This document shows, piece by piece, positions 1 through 9,527 of a DNA stretch of 64,000 bases. The position numbers and the translations under genes were made by a program. The DNA lies in the NCBI RefSeq assembly GCF_000787575.1, contig NW_012236503.1, positions 248,001-312,000 on the forward strand, read 5' to 3'. Numbering within the stretch: position 1 is the first letter of the stretch; every line of letters starts with the position of its first letter. The stretch comes from Acytostelium subglobosum LB1. Taxonomy: Eukaryota > Evosea > Eumycetozoa > Acytosteliales > Acytosteliaceae. The notes below the pieces were generated by a model. That model did no database searches and was not told the origin of the DNA. It worked only from the letters and a program-made list of their open reading frames with translations.

Positions 1-1
1 T

Positions 2-1020
2 GAAGCTGTGTTTAGGGAGGAGTCACTGCAACATACATTATGCCCACAGCGTCAGATCATCGATACGATGAATGAAGCTGCCACAGAGAAGACTATGACA
101 ACTTACTTCAAGTACGCCTCGGTCAAGGGTCTGGGCATCGGCACCAAGGTCGTCAGTGTGGTGCCCGGTAACGCGCGTCTCAACAAGCCCACCGTACCCG
201 CCACCGTACTGCTGATCGACCCAGTGGACGGATCATCTCTGGCCCTAATCGGTGGCACCTACCTCACTGGATACCGCACGGCAGCCGGCAGTGCTGTGGC
301 CGCTCGCTACCTGGCACCTAAAGACAGCTCTGTGCTCTCTGTGTTTGGCGCGGGTCTCCAGGCCCGATGCCACATCGAGGCCTTGCTGGCCGTCATGAAG
401 GGCATCACCGTGATCAACATACACAACAGGACTGTGGCCACTGCCGTTGCATTGGTGGACTCCCTCAGGTTAAAGTATAGCAACGTTCGATTCGTTGTTG
501 TGTCCGCGGAGGAGGCCGTGTCCTCAATTGTCAGCGAGTCGGACATCATCGTTGCCGCTACCAACTCATCGAAACCTCTCTTTGATGGTCGATGGGTCAA
601 GCCAAACTCAATGGTCATTGCCGTGGGCAGCAGTAGACCAGACTCACGCGAGCTTGACAGCGCAACTGTATGTTCATCGACGGCCACCATCATTGTGGAT
701 GACCCTGGCTCATGTCTTGTGTCGGGCGACATCCACTCGCCACTCCAAGAAGGTGTCATCACGCAGGGTGACCTCGTGCGACTGAGCAGCGTCGTTGCAG
801 CCAAAGGACTGCCTGCTGGCACTACCAAGAAGTCCATCATTGTGTACAAATCTGTAAGTATCTCATGTATCGATCGCGAGATGGTCTGTATATCTCACTA
901 AAATCAATCCATGCACATCATCCATCACAGGCTGGTACCGCCATCCAAGACATCGGTACTGGTAAGATGTTCTATGATCTGGCAATAAAGTCCAATACGG
1001 GCGTCAAGGTTGACCTTTGA
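2..1020 (+). CDS. Ornithine cyclodeaminase / mu-crystallin family protein (5' partial)
   Basis: The reading frame is already open at the window edge, so the start lies upstream. Exons are 2-853 and 931-1020; the intron is GTAAGT...CACAG at phase 0. The C-terminal exon ends KVDL and a TGA. The product shows the family's YRTAAGSAVAAR segment and the dinucleotide-binding loop FGAGLQARCH, followed by the usual alternating Rossmann pattern and a 'ATNSSKPLFDG' region. Members use NAD(P)H on amino or keto acids (ornithine cyclodeaminase, ketimine reductase, thyroid-hormone-binding mu-crystallin); the substrate cannot be told from this fragment. It converges on the Dabb gene with a 30-bp gap. The family call is secure; the specific activity is open. 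Confidence 0.88.
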
Positions 1021-1050
1021 TTGATTGATTGAATGATTGATAGGAGTTGT

Positions 1051-1527
1051 TTAATTGGAAGCACGGGGAACGACAAAGTCTGAGACGATGGGAGGTCCGA
1101 CACGCACGCCGTTCAGGATGTTCTTGAACTCCTGGTGAGTGGCATGAGCGTCGTAGACAGGGAGATCAGCTGGGTCGCGGAGCAATACTCTGAAACCATA
1201 GTTGTAGCCTTTTGATGTGTTAGTTAGGTGTCATGATTGAATGATATGAGGAGACTTACCTCCGTTTCTATCTTTGTTAAGGTTCTTGCCAAAGTTGATG
1301 ACCAAGACGCCTGGGATGGAGTTCTTCATCTTCTCGATCTGATCGAGCAATGATTGATGCTCCTGTTGGTTCATGTCCTCGCGGAGGTTCATAAAGAGAA
1401 TGTGTTCAAGTGAGTTGGACATCTTCCTATTACTGCTAAAGTATCTTATATTATTAAAGTTATAATGATGATTGTTTAGTTTTAGTTTAGTTAATAAAGA
1501 TGGTATACCTCTGGCGACTGTATTCAT
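1051..1527 (-). CDS. Stress-responsive alpha/beta barrel (Dabb) domain protein
   Basis: Exons are 1260-1527 and 1051-1208 on the minus strand, joined at phase 1, giving 141 aa. The domain starts near 'LEHILFMNLRED' and continues through 'IPGVLVINFGKNLNKDRNGGYNYGF', with a C-terminal 'H..F......P.V.DF' segment, the pattern of the dimeric Dabb fold. The first 35 residues (starting at 1527) are rich in Arg, Asn and Ser and poor in acidic residues, like a mitochondrial presequence. A second in-frame ATG at 1422 (MSNSLEH) would give the bare domain, so two products are possible. Dabb proteins include small stress proteins and polyketide cyclases; the activity here is unknown. Confidence 0.8.
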
Positions 1528-1700
1528 CTATCTATCTCAAGTGTATAAGAACAAACTAATTATCAAGTATCAATCAATGAATGATTGAAGGTTGGTCATC
1601 TCGGAGTAACTTCGAAGTGTGCTTGAACATTCAATTTATGGGACAAGCTGGTGCATTTGAACTTCACTCGCGCTCACGCACTAACTTCATTCTGGCCTTG

Positions 1701-1727
1701 TTATCTCTATCTCTATCTCTATCTCTT
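1701..1727. repeat. (TCTCTA)n microsatellite
   Basis: Pyrimidine-rich hexanucleotide tract of TATCTC units just downstream of the LRR gene's stop codon (that gene is on the minus strand). It probably lies in its 3' untranslated region. Confidence 0.8.
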
Positions 1728-1735
1728 GGACTGCC

Positions 1736-3235
1736 TCATGATGGCAATACTCTTGTGTATTCTTTATAAAAGTATTGCTTGTCGATTGCTAGTTGGTAGT
1801 GAGTGGACTTGGACGACGACACAATGGTTGCTAGGATGTCATCGCTGATGCGTAGCACTCGGATCGATTGGTTGGTCTCCAGGTATGATAGGATATTCGA
1901 CCCGAATCTTTTGTTTGTAGGTCCATTGATCTCTAGTCGCTCAATCGATTGGTTGTGAGATAGACTGCCAAACAGCTTGGTGCAGCACTTGGCATTGAGC
2001 TCCTCGCAGTGCTCCAGAACAAACTCTTTGATCGTCGTGCTGTTGGCCAGCCAGTCGAGCGACTGTCCAATATCCAGGCATGTCTCAGTCTCAATATGCA
2101 GTTTGACCAGTGCCCGACAGTACTTGGTTGGGTCATGCGCAAGCGATGATGGATACATAGTGTTGAGCAACAGATGTTTGAGTGTTGTGTTGACGAAGGG
2201 GATGTCGCTTGATGAAGGGACGCAGGCAGACGACGACGATGATGATGATGGGAATGGCGTCGTCCAGAGCTCCCTCTCTGCATCCGTGATCTGGTCGTCA
2301 TTGTATCGATACAGACTGCCCATCGACAGGTGTCGCAGTGCCGGCTTGGTCAACAGGTGTTCCATAACGAATTGTTCGTTGAGAGGTGTGCCCATGACGA
2401 GCGATGTGATCGTTTGGTTGTCAATGAGATACTCCAAGAATGAGCGATAGTTGTCGGCGAACAATACTGGCATCTCGCTGCATGTGATCTGGTCCTGGAT
2501 GACCAGCTCGCGTAGGTTCAGACAGCCGCGCAAGAAGACAACCAGTGAGTCGCGATGCGGGAAGTCAAACAGACTGCATTGGAATGTGAACGAGGTAAGC
2601 GCGGGCAGATGCAGGCTAGTGAACAGCGGGTCGATACTGGGCGCGTAGCGAACTGATAGCGAGCGCAGACAGCGGCCCATGGCATTGATCTCGCCAATGT
2701 GTGTGAGTGCGACGGTGTCGAGAGGCGGCAGCGCGAGAACGTCGACGTTTGTTAACGACGTGACAAAGCCGAGTAGCTCGGCAGGCAGACTGGGCGTGTT
2801 GACGAATGACACGCTCGTGATATGCTCGTTGATGATCGGTATAAGTTTGTCGAGCGACCATCTCATTAGACTGTTGTTGAGCGACATCCTCAGATGTAGA
2901 TGCTTGATGGTGCCGCGCGCCAACAAGTCGCGCAGCACTTCGGGGCAATGTATGGGACAGTCCATCAGTTGGTACTTGACATTGACAGTTAGTCGCATGC
3001 TGTATGAGAGTAGGCATCGACTGTTATTGGTGTTTATGATGTGAGTAGCGTCCTCCTTGAAGTGTGTTGGGTCGAACCAGAAGTCGCCGTCATCGCTGTC
3101 TCGCTCGATCATTCTGGCCACACAGTTGAACCAGTGATTGGACACAAGACCCAGTGCCAGTCTCCACTTGAACGAGCAATACTGATCGCCATAAGCGAAT
3201 TGTACTATTCTTTGTTGCACGTATATTGGTAACAT
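1736..3235 (-). CDS. F-box-like, leucine-rich repeat protein of dictyostelid type
   Basis: A single-exon gene of 499 aa. The ATG at 3235 is chosen because the six codons upstream in frame begin with GTG. The N-terminus (LPIYVQQRIVQFAY...LALVSNHWF) has the hydrophobic spacing of the F-box-like head found on many dictyostelid LRR proteins. The rest is a series of irregular leucine-rich units (for example 'TIKHLHLRMSLNNSL', 'CLRSLSVRYAPSI', 'NLRELVIQDQI', 'TTIKEFVLEHCEEL', 'SIRVLRISDD') interrupted by a Ser run near residue 325. Proteins of this kind are thought to act as substrate adaptors for SCF ubiquitin ligases, but none of that is shown here. It follows the SET-domain gene on the same strand with a 120-bp spacer. 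Confidence 0.65.
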   Translation of the reverse strand: MLPIYVQQRIVQFAYGDQYCSFKWRLALGLVSNHWFNCVARMIERDSDDGDFWFDPTHFKEDATHIINTNNSRCLLSYSMRLTVNVKYQLMDCPIHCPEVLRDLLARGTIKHLHLRMSLNNSLMRWSLDKLIPIINEHITSVSFVNTPSLPAELLGFVTSLTNVDVLALPPLDTVALTHIGEINAMGRCLRSLSVRYAPSIDPLFTSLHLPALTSFTFQCSLFDFPHRDSLVVFLRGCLNLRELVIQDQITCSEMPVLFADNYRSFLEYLIDNQTITSLVMGTPLNEQFVMEHLLTKPALRHLSMGSLYRYNDDQITDAERELWTTPFPSSSSSSSACVPSSSDIPFVNTTLKHLLLNTMYPSSLAHDPTKYCRALVKLHIETETCLDIGQSLDWLANSTTIKEFVLEHCEELNAKCCTKLFGSLSHNQSIERLEINGPTNKRFGSNILSYLETNQSIRVLRISDDILATIVSSSKSTHYQLAIDKQYFYKEYTRVLPS

Positions 3236-3355
3236 CACCAAATCAATCAACACAAACAGATAAAGTTGAAAGTTGCAAAAATGGTAAGTGTGTGAGGCTG
3301 GGGCTTGGGCCTTGAGGCTTTATGATTGATCGTGTGGTGGAGTATGGTTGGTGGA

Positions 3356-5942
3356 CTAGGAAGCCTCTCTCCATAGCCATCCTCTGCACTTAGATGATCC
3401 ACACATGCATAGGATATCATTCCTTCCTTTCTTCTTCCTGCCTTTCTTCTTGGCGCCAGCATCGTTTGGTATCTGATATTGGTAGTCGATGGAGAGCTCC
3501 TCGCCCTTCATTATCGGTCTATTGCTAAAGAACATGATCTTGACGAACCTTCTATCGCTGGAGTCAATCATTGTCTAATGATTGATTGAGTGTGAGTAAG
3601 TGGATGATGACTGTGATCAATCAAACTACTTACAACAGTTGATAGGTTTGGATCACATGAATGATTGATGAACCTGGATTCGTTGCCGTGCTCGGTGGCG
3701 TCAATGGTGTGCATCGCGTCGGGTAGGTCAAAGAGGTAGGACAGTCCACGACTGTCATAGTCTTGTCCACGTTCATTGGCGAGATCAGTGGTGATGATCT
3801 CGCCAGTGTACTCGGTGACGAATGTCTTTTCTGGAATGTCCACACATGAGCGCACGCCCCAGCCCTTGGTGCTGGTCTTGTACAGCTCCAAGAAGTACTG
3901 CTGTCCCCTCTCCACGACCTTGTTGTGACAGGTGGCTGCGCAGGCGCACTTGTCATTGCACTCTTCCAGCGGCTCGGCGCCAAATGTGATCAGTTGGCCA
4001 TTTTCGGTGTAGTAGGGGCCGCCGTTCTCGGCCAGACACGAACACTTGCCAATGTTCTCTGGCGCGTGGCAGTCGCCAATGCACTCGCAGCCAAACTCAA
4101 ACTCCTCCTTGTTGACGGGCACCTCGATGTTGGTGAAGCATCGGAATGTCCAGTCGAACGACTGCAGGGGTATGCCGTCCACCTCGTTCTTTGCCGGCAG
4201 GGGGAATGATAGTCGGCCCTTAGCCACATCCTTGTCCTGCCACAGCACAACCCTCCTGTCGTGGCTACTCTTTATCGCAGTCTCCTTCAGTCTCTTCAAA
4301 GGTGGATGAGGCACTGTGATTGTGAAGCTGTCCACGCTTGGATGTTCCTTTGTCCTCTTGTTGTTGTTGTTGATATCGTTATATACATTGGTGGAGGAGG
4401 AGGTGGTGGTGGTGGTGGTGGTTGTCGTTGGGAGTGATGATGGCGTAGCTGGAGGCTTTGATGTTTGAGTTGGTTGTGTCGTTGTCTTTGGCTGTGGCTG
4501 TGTCGGTGGTGTTGGTTGTGGCGCAGGTTGTGTCGCAGGTTGTGGCGCAGCAAGTGTTATAGTAGCAGCAGCACCATGTTTGGATGAGGGAGAAGAAGAT
4601 GTGGTCTTCTTGGGCTTGGACTCATCATCAAAGTGTGATTGCTCAATCTTGTGCAAACTCTTTCTGAAGTATTTGGATACTCTCGGGAGTGATCTCGGTG
4701 AACTTGGTGAGCTTCTTCAATGCGCGCAGGACATGCTTGCAGTCTCGTTCGCGTTCAATGTTGTAGGGCTCCTTCTGAAATATCGATTTGAAGTGCACCT
4801 CAATGATGGAGATGTCGCGGCCAATGATCGCAGACAATGCCAGACAGAGAGTGTAGTCGTATTCGTTGGGTGTATCAGGGTCCTTCTTGGAGAGGTCAAA
4901 GTAGCGGTCGACCAGCGCCAGCTCCCGACTGGTGAGCGGTTGGGTCGGGTTGGTGGTGTTCTGGTTGAGGTCGCGCACCAGTCGCCACTTGGGGTCGTTG
5001 TAGTCCGAGTCAATGATGTCCTTCAGTCGTCTGTTTCGAATGACCGTTAGTACCTTTGAAATGATGATGTCGTCCTGGCTCAGTCGTCGTTTGCGCAGTG
5101 CCTCGACATCCATGATCGTGTCCATGATGTCGTCATAATCGTTGACCTCCAGTATCTTTGTTGTTGTATTGTTCTTTAACTTGTCGCCACTTCTATTCAG
5201 TGAGGGAGGACTGTCCTTTGTCGATGCAGTTGATGTAGTCGATGTCGTCGATGTTGTTGATGTCGCTGGCTTGGTCGTCTGCTGAGGAATGTCGAATGGT
5301 TCTTGTGAAATGTCTATAGTTGCCCTCTTTGGTGAGGTCATTTTGGCAGGGGATGATGATGTTGTTGTTGATGTTGTTGATGATGGTGTAGGCTTTGGTG
5401 GTGTGGCGGGTGCAGATGGTGTTGTGGAGGTTGAGGTTGTTGATGTTGTTGGAGTGGATGGCATGTTTGGCTTGGCTGTCGAAGCTGGTGTCGTTGATGT
5501 CTTGGGAGGGGCAACATGTTTCTTTGATGCTGATGGTGTTGGCTTCGATGTCGATGAAGCCCTTGTATTGGATGCGTGTGTTGGTGTTGCAGTTGTTGAC
5601 GTTGTCGATGTCCTTGCCATTTCTTGTTGGAATAGCGCTTGAGTATTTGGAGATGGTAATGCAGATGTCTTTGAAGTTGTCGCTGGAGATGGCCTTGCTA
5701 AAGGTTGTGTAGATGACTTTGCTGTTGATGGTAATGGTGATGGTGATGGTGATGGTGAGGGGGTCGTCCTTGGTATTGATGTTGCTGGTGATGGTGATGC
5801 TAATGGTGCCGTCGTCGGCATTGATTGTGCGTGTATATTCGAAGTTGATGGTGATGATGAAGCCAATGTTGGAGATGAAGTTGCTGGTGATATCTTCTTC
5901 TTGTAACTCAGTGGTTTCTCGACAGTAAGGTCTATTATAACA

Positions 5943-5974
<32 letters not shown>

Positions 5975-6331
5975 GTTGTTATTGTTGATGGGTGGTCTGT
6001 TGAGGTTGATGGCGTTGTTGATGTTGTTTGGTTTGTTGATGTTGCTGGCGGGTTTGTTGACTGGTTTGTTGACGGGTTTGTTGATGGGTTTGTTGACATT
6101 GTTGTTGTTGTTATTGCTGAGGGAGAAGTTAGGTGGTCTTGTTGATTGGGATTGAGATTGAGATTGATAAGGTTGCCAGTATAAGTTATTGTTATTGTTA
6201 TTGTTATTGTTATTGCTATTGTTTGTATTGGTTGGATCTGTTCTAAACTTATTCAATAGTTGAACAGTTGATGATATCTTGGCCATTACTTCTTCATCAT
6301 CCAGATCAACCATATCAATTGGTTCCTTCAT
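3356..6331 (-). CDS. suvA: SUV39-type histone H3K9 methyltransferase (pre-SET/SET/post-SET), with apparent frameshift
   Basis: The C-terminal part (3634-4655, then exon 3356-3574 after an intron with GTAAGT...ATTAG) carries a full methyltransferase module: pre-SET with the CxCxxxC...CxC...CxxxCxCxxxC zinc-cluster cysteines, SET motifs GWGVRSC, RFINHSCDPNL and ELSIDYQY, and post-SET CMCGSSKCRGWL. This predicts H3K9 methylation in heterochromatin. The N-terminal part (4643-6331, ATG at 6331) is about 560 aa of Asn, Ser, Thr and Pro repeats ending in a folded, charged region (about residues 390-560). The two reading frames overlap at 4643-4656 and differ by one base. The SET frame has no ATG before its domain, so it needs the upstream frame. 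Either there is a one-base assembly error or the gene is disrupted. Orthology to D. discoideum suvA is inferred from the domain set. Confidence 0.75.
5941..6225. repeat. Trinucleotide repeats encoding poly-Asn tracts
   Basis: Repeated ATT/GTT triplets (minus strand AAT/AAC) encode Asn runs inside the N-terminal region of the methyltransferase gene. A repeated VNKP unit (about 6055-6095) lies among them. Tracts like these are common in dictyostelid proteins. Confidence 0.85.
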
Positions 6332-6747
6332 ATTGATTGTTATTGTTATATATATATATGTATGTTTGTAAATTGGATAGAGATAATGAATGAAATGAGT
6401 TTGAAAATGCGCGCACTTTAGTGTCTCCGTTCACTTTCCCACAAACCACAATTGTTATTGACAACTTGGTCAATCATTTTATTGACTATCATAGACTTAT
6501 CATCATAAATAAACACCTCACTGGAATCCATTAATCTATCAATCAATCAAAAAGAATGTGGGAATGAAAGAATTTGAACCAAGTGAACAAATATAGAATC
6601 TAAGAATATTATAATGAGGTCCTAACATCACATTATCATGGAAACAAAGAATTTTGTTAATCTTTTATTATTAACCAAACAAGTCCGACGAAGAACCCTC
6701 GGACGATCATTAATAAATCGAAGCGATAGTTTGTTTGATTGAGTTGG
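6332..6747. other. AT-rich intergenic spacer
   Basis: Upstream of the methyltransferase gene and outside the transposon's left inverted repeat. It holds a (TA)n-like stretch near 6346-6360 and a short inverted repeat (GTCCGA...TCGGAC, 6684-6705). No gene is seen. Confidence 0.6.
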
Positions 6748-6769
6748 TTGCTGCTAAGGTTCTGCAGGG
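6748..6769 (+). repeat. Left inverted repeat of the transposon
   Basis: TTGCTGCTAAGGTT immediately followed by CTGCAGGG. The same two blocks occur in inverse orientation at 9252-9283. Confidence 0.7.
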
Positions 6770-6963
6770 GATAGTCAAGGTTACGCAGAGAATTCATTTT
6801 TCAGCGGTCTCAATCCTTGGGTTCGAGCTGGTTCGACCCTGGACAACCCTTGGAACAGCAAGGGGAACCCTTTCAAACCTTATCTGATGTTAATTAAATA
6901 TTTATATTTTTATTGTTGTTGTTGTAGTTGTTGTTGTGGTTGTTGTTGTTGTTGTATGATAAA

Positions 6964-8061
6964 TTAGACCTTAAAGAAATCGTCGTCTCGTCCAAAGGAG
7001 TGGAACATATTGGTCAAATATGCGATAATTGTCCAGAGTGCGTTGTGTCGTTGAATGTTGTCAGAAAGGTCGCCAAGTGATCTGATTGTGTCTGACAATA
7101 TGTTCCATTTCTTCATCTCTCCAAAGACATTCTCAATGATGATCCTCACCTTCTTGATTCGATTGCTCTCATCTTTCTCTCTCAGGATACGCTCGGCATC
7201 GAATCCTTCTTTGGTGACCTTGGCTTCCAATGCCTTCAACTTCTTAGATACCTTGGTCGCCTCCTTTCCTTGACGCAGGCGATGCTCATCGAGCGTGCGT
7301 TTTCTGATCATCTTGTCTGTGTACTCCATATGATCGATCAATGAAGCCGACTTGATCTTGGGGGTGATGGTGTTGGTGTAGTACTTCTGACCTCCTTTGA
7401 ATCCTTTGTCACCGAGAATGACAATATCTTCATCGAACAGAGCCTGTAGTCTAGGTGCAGCATCCTTGTAGAGCGAGACGTCAGGCTGGGCGCCTCCCTC
7501 TGTCTTACCTACATACACGATCTTGCCACGTATATCGCAAATGACCAACACTGCCAAAGAATACATTGATTTCTTGCCAGAATAAACAAGATCCTTGATC
7601 GTCTTGTGTGGCGGCACTTGAATCCTCTGCTCTGACCCGTCCACAATGAGATGAACATTGTGCTTAATACCATCTTTCCATATTTCTGCATGATTGTCTC
7701 GAAGCTCTCCATTGTGAACCACATCCTGGAAGTACCCATGGCAGTACGACTTCAATCTATCGAACACCTTGGTGAATGAGTACCTGAGCTGAGCGATTGT
7801 CAATTGATATAGGAACACACGCTCCATCATGTACCAGGGAAGGTTGTGGCGGCACCTCATGAGGAAGACGAGCATGTCCTTGTGTTCAAAAGAGTGCTTC
7901 TCACAGAGCTGAGACACTTGACTATGGGAGAGCTTGAAGTAACTTGTGTACTCTTCATCTTGGTTGAACCATTGATCTGTAAGTGCAGAGTTGAGGGTAT
8001 GGCATTTGTCAGTTAATGGACTTAGCTTGCTGGCAGCATATTTATTCTTCACCTTCTTCAA
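6964..8061 (-). CDS. DDE superfamily transposase (DDE_Tnp_4-like)
   Basis: About 365 codons ending at 6964. Catalytic residues are visible: first Asp in HLIVDGSEQRI, second Asp in VILGDKGFKGG, and Glu in IIIENVFGEMKKW, with spacing typical of the DDE_Tnp_4 family. The first 110 residues form the helical, basic DNA-binding head usual for these enzymes. The frame has no ATG ahead of the fold: it opens at a TTG inside the overlap with the zinc-finger ORF (8042-8061), one base out of phase with it. Translation therefore needs a frameshift, an unseen splice, or the copy is broken. The catalytic core itself shows no stop or gap. Confidence 0.82.
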   Translation of the reverse strand: MKKVKNKYAASKLSPLTDKCHTLNSALTDQWFNQDEEYTSYFKLSHSQVSQLCEKHSFEHKDMLVFLMRCRHNLPWYMMERVFLYQLTIAQLRYSFTKVFDRLKSYCHGYFQDVVHNGELRDNHAEIWKDGIKHNVHLIVDGSEQRIQVPPHKTIKDLVYSGKKSMYSLAVLVICDIRGKIVYVGKTEGGAQPDVSLYKDAAPRLQALFDEDIVILGDKGFKGGQKYYTNTITPKIKSASLIDHMEYTDKMIRKRTLDEHRLRQGKEATKVSKKLKALEAKVTKEGFDAERILREKDESNRIKKVRIIIENVFGEMKKWNILSDTIRSLGDLSDNIQRHNALWTIIAYLTNMFHSFGRDDDFFKV

Positions 8062-8091
8062 GGGTATTGTTCTTCCTCTTATTGTTCCTCC

Positions 8092-8123
<32 letters not shown>

Positions 8124-9121
8124 GGTGTTGGTGTTGCAGCTGCTTTCTTGGCCTTTGATTTAGACACTGGTTTGGTTATTGCTGGGCTTGGTGCTGCTGG
8201 GCTGGGTGCTGGGATGGGTGGTGATGTAGTTGTTGACATCGCATTATCGTCGATATCTATCGTTGCCCTGCTGGAGATACCGGTGTTCGCTTCGCACCAT
8301 TGAGTCCATTTCTCTCGTTTGTTGGTTAGATACTCGACAAGGCAGTTCCATCGACAGAAGTATACAAAGACGCCAAACGTGCTGTCTGGATGGCAACACT
8401 TCAAGATGCGAGAACAACCCTTTGAACAGTTCTGGCAATGTTGGACAGAATCTCCAATGATAGGCTTCTCTGGATCGTGTTCTCCAATCGCAGGTACAGC
8501 AAGCTTCAAATAGGGCATTGACCTGGTATGGTTTGTAATATGTCCAACACTGCACATCATCATTTTTTGGTCGCCATAGTAGACAATGATCTTCTTCTCG
8601 ATCTTGTTCTCTGGTGAATTGCAAGTCGCCTCTACTATAATCCGGTTGGGATTGGTTGGGTCTCGAACGTTGGAATGCAGGAAGCACTTGGTTTGTTTGC
8701 TAGTCTCTCCATCCATCAACTTCTTGGTATGTGTGATATTCATCAGCTCTCTATTGTTCTCTGCCGCACCTTGTTTGGTTGGCGTCTTCATTTGCTGAAG
8801 CGTGAGTGTTGATGACAACGATGTTGGTTGTGGCTGTTGTTGTTGTGGCTGTTGTTGTTGTGGCTGTGGTTGTTGTTGTTGTTGTTGCGATAATGACTTG
8901 ATGATTCCCTCTAACTCCTCTATACGCAGCCTCAACGTGTGAGTCTCCTCCTGTGATTCTTTAGTCTGGAACATATCAATGATGATATTGTAACACAGTT
9001 TGGCGCACACGGGCAGGTGTTTGCCCAAGACCCAGATATCCAACTCAGTACCGCAGAAGAAGCATTTGACACCTGCTTGCTTAACTCTGGTGACTATTAA
9101 CTGGGTTAGCTCCTCAGACAT
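8042..9121 (-). CDS. Zinc-finger protein of the transposon
   Basis: 359 aa from the ATG at 9121. Residues about 18-45 hold a CxxC...HxxxCxxxC finger (VKCFFCGTELDIW..HLPVC). Residues about 60-110 form a coiled coil followed by Gln/Pro repeats. A second Cys cluster (CQNCSKGCSRILKCCHPDSTF...FCRWNC) lies near residues 225-270. The C-terminus is Ala/Pro/Thr-rich and basic (RRNNKRKNN), like a nuclear localisation signal. Its position inside the inverted repeats and overlap with the transposase frame suggest it is the element's DNA-binding or accessory protein, or the N-terminal half of a frameshifted single product. No precise family is recognised. Confidence 0.6.
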
Positions 9122-9251
9122 CAGATGTTGTATTATATATATGTATTAATTGGTCGCTATTACTATGTTGGAGGTTGCAAAGGGTCATCACGGGTCGGAC
9201 CTTGGATTCCAAAACAAATATTTGAAGAATCCACCCACAACACCCGTTGAA

Positions 9252-9283
9252 CCCTGCAGAACCCAAGCTAACCTTAGCAGCAA
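9252..9283 (-). repeat. Right inverted repeat of the transposon
   Basis: Carries CCCTGCAGAACC and AACCTTAGCAGCAA, complements of the two blocks of the left repeat. A run of nine G (9294-9302) follows just outside, unusual in this AT-rich spacer. Confidence 0.7.
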
Positions 9284-9527
9284 TCAAGTGGTTGGGGGGG
9301 GGTTTGCACCATGATGCAACCGAATTTTTGTTGAAGTAGTGAGTTGTTTGTGTGTGAACGAATGACAAGAATGACTGTTTAGGACTCCAACCTTTTGAAG
9401 ATGTGTTTGTAGATAAAGTGGGCTAACTAAGTCTCATTCATTCATTCATTAATCTCAACAACTAATATAACTACATAATAACTACATCATAACTACATTA
9501 TAACTACATAAATATATATAAAGTTGA

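Larger units (their letters stand above)
6748..9283 (-). mobile_element. DNA transposon with DDE transposase and accessory zinc-finger ORF
   Basis: An inverted repeat brackets two minus-strand ORFs. The left copy (6748-6769) reads TTGCTGCTAAGGTT running into CTGCAGGG. The right copy (9252-9283) has the complements of both blocks, separated by about 10 extra bases. Inside are a zinc-finger ORF and a DDE transposase ORF, overlapping by 20 bp. The outer ends and any target-site duplication could not be fixed by eye. The layout resembles two-ORF elements of the PIF/Harbinger-IS5 type (DDE_Tnp_4 transposase plus DNA-binding partner); that class assignment is inference. Confidence 0.68.

Noticed and set aside
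5289-6155. Plus-strand ORFs rich in Val, Leu, Met and Asp
   Set aside because: They are antisense shadows of the Asn/Thr/Ser repeat region of the methyltransferase gene.
6800-6880. GGTTCGACC and similar phrases suggesting a tRNA B box near the transposon's left end
   Set aside because: No acceptor, D or anticodon stems could be built around it.
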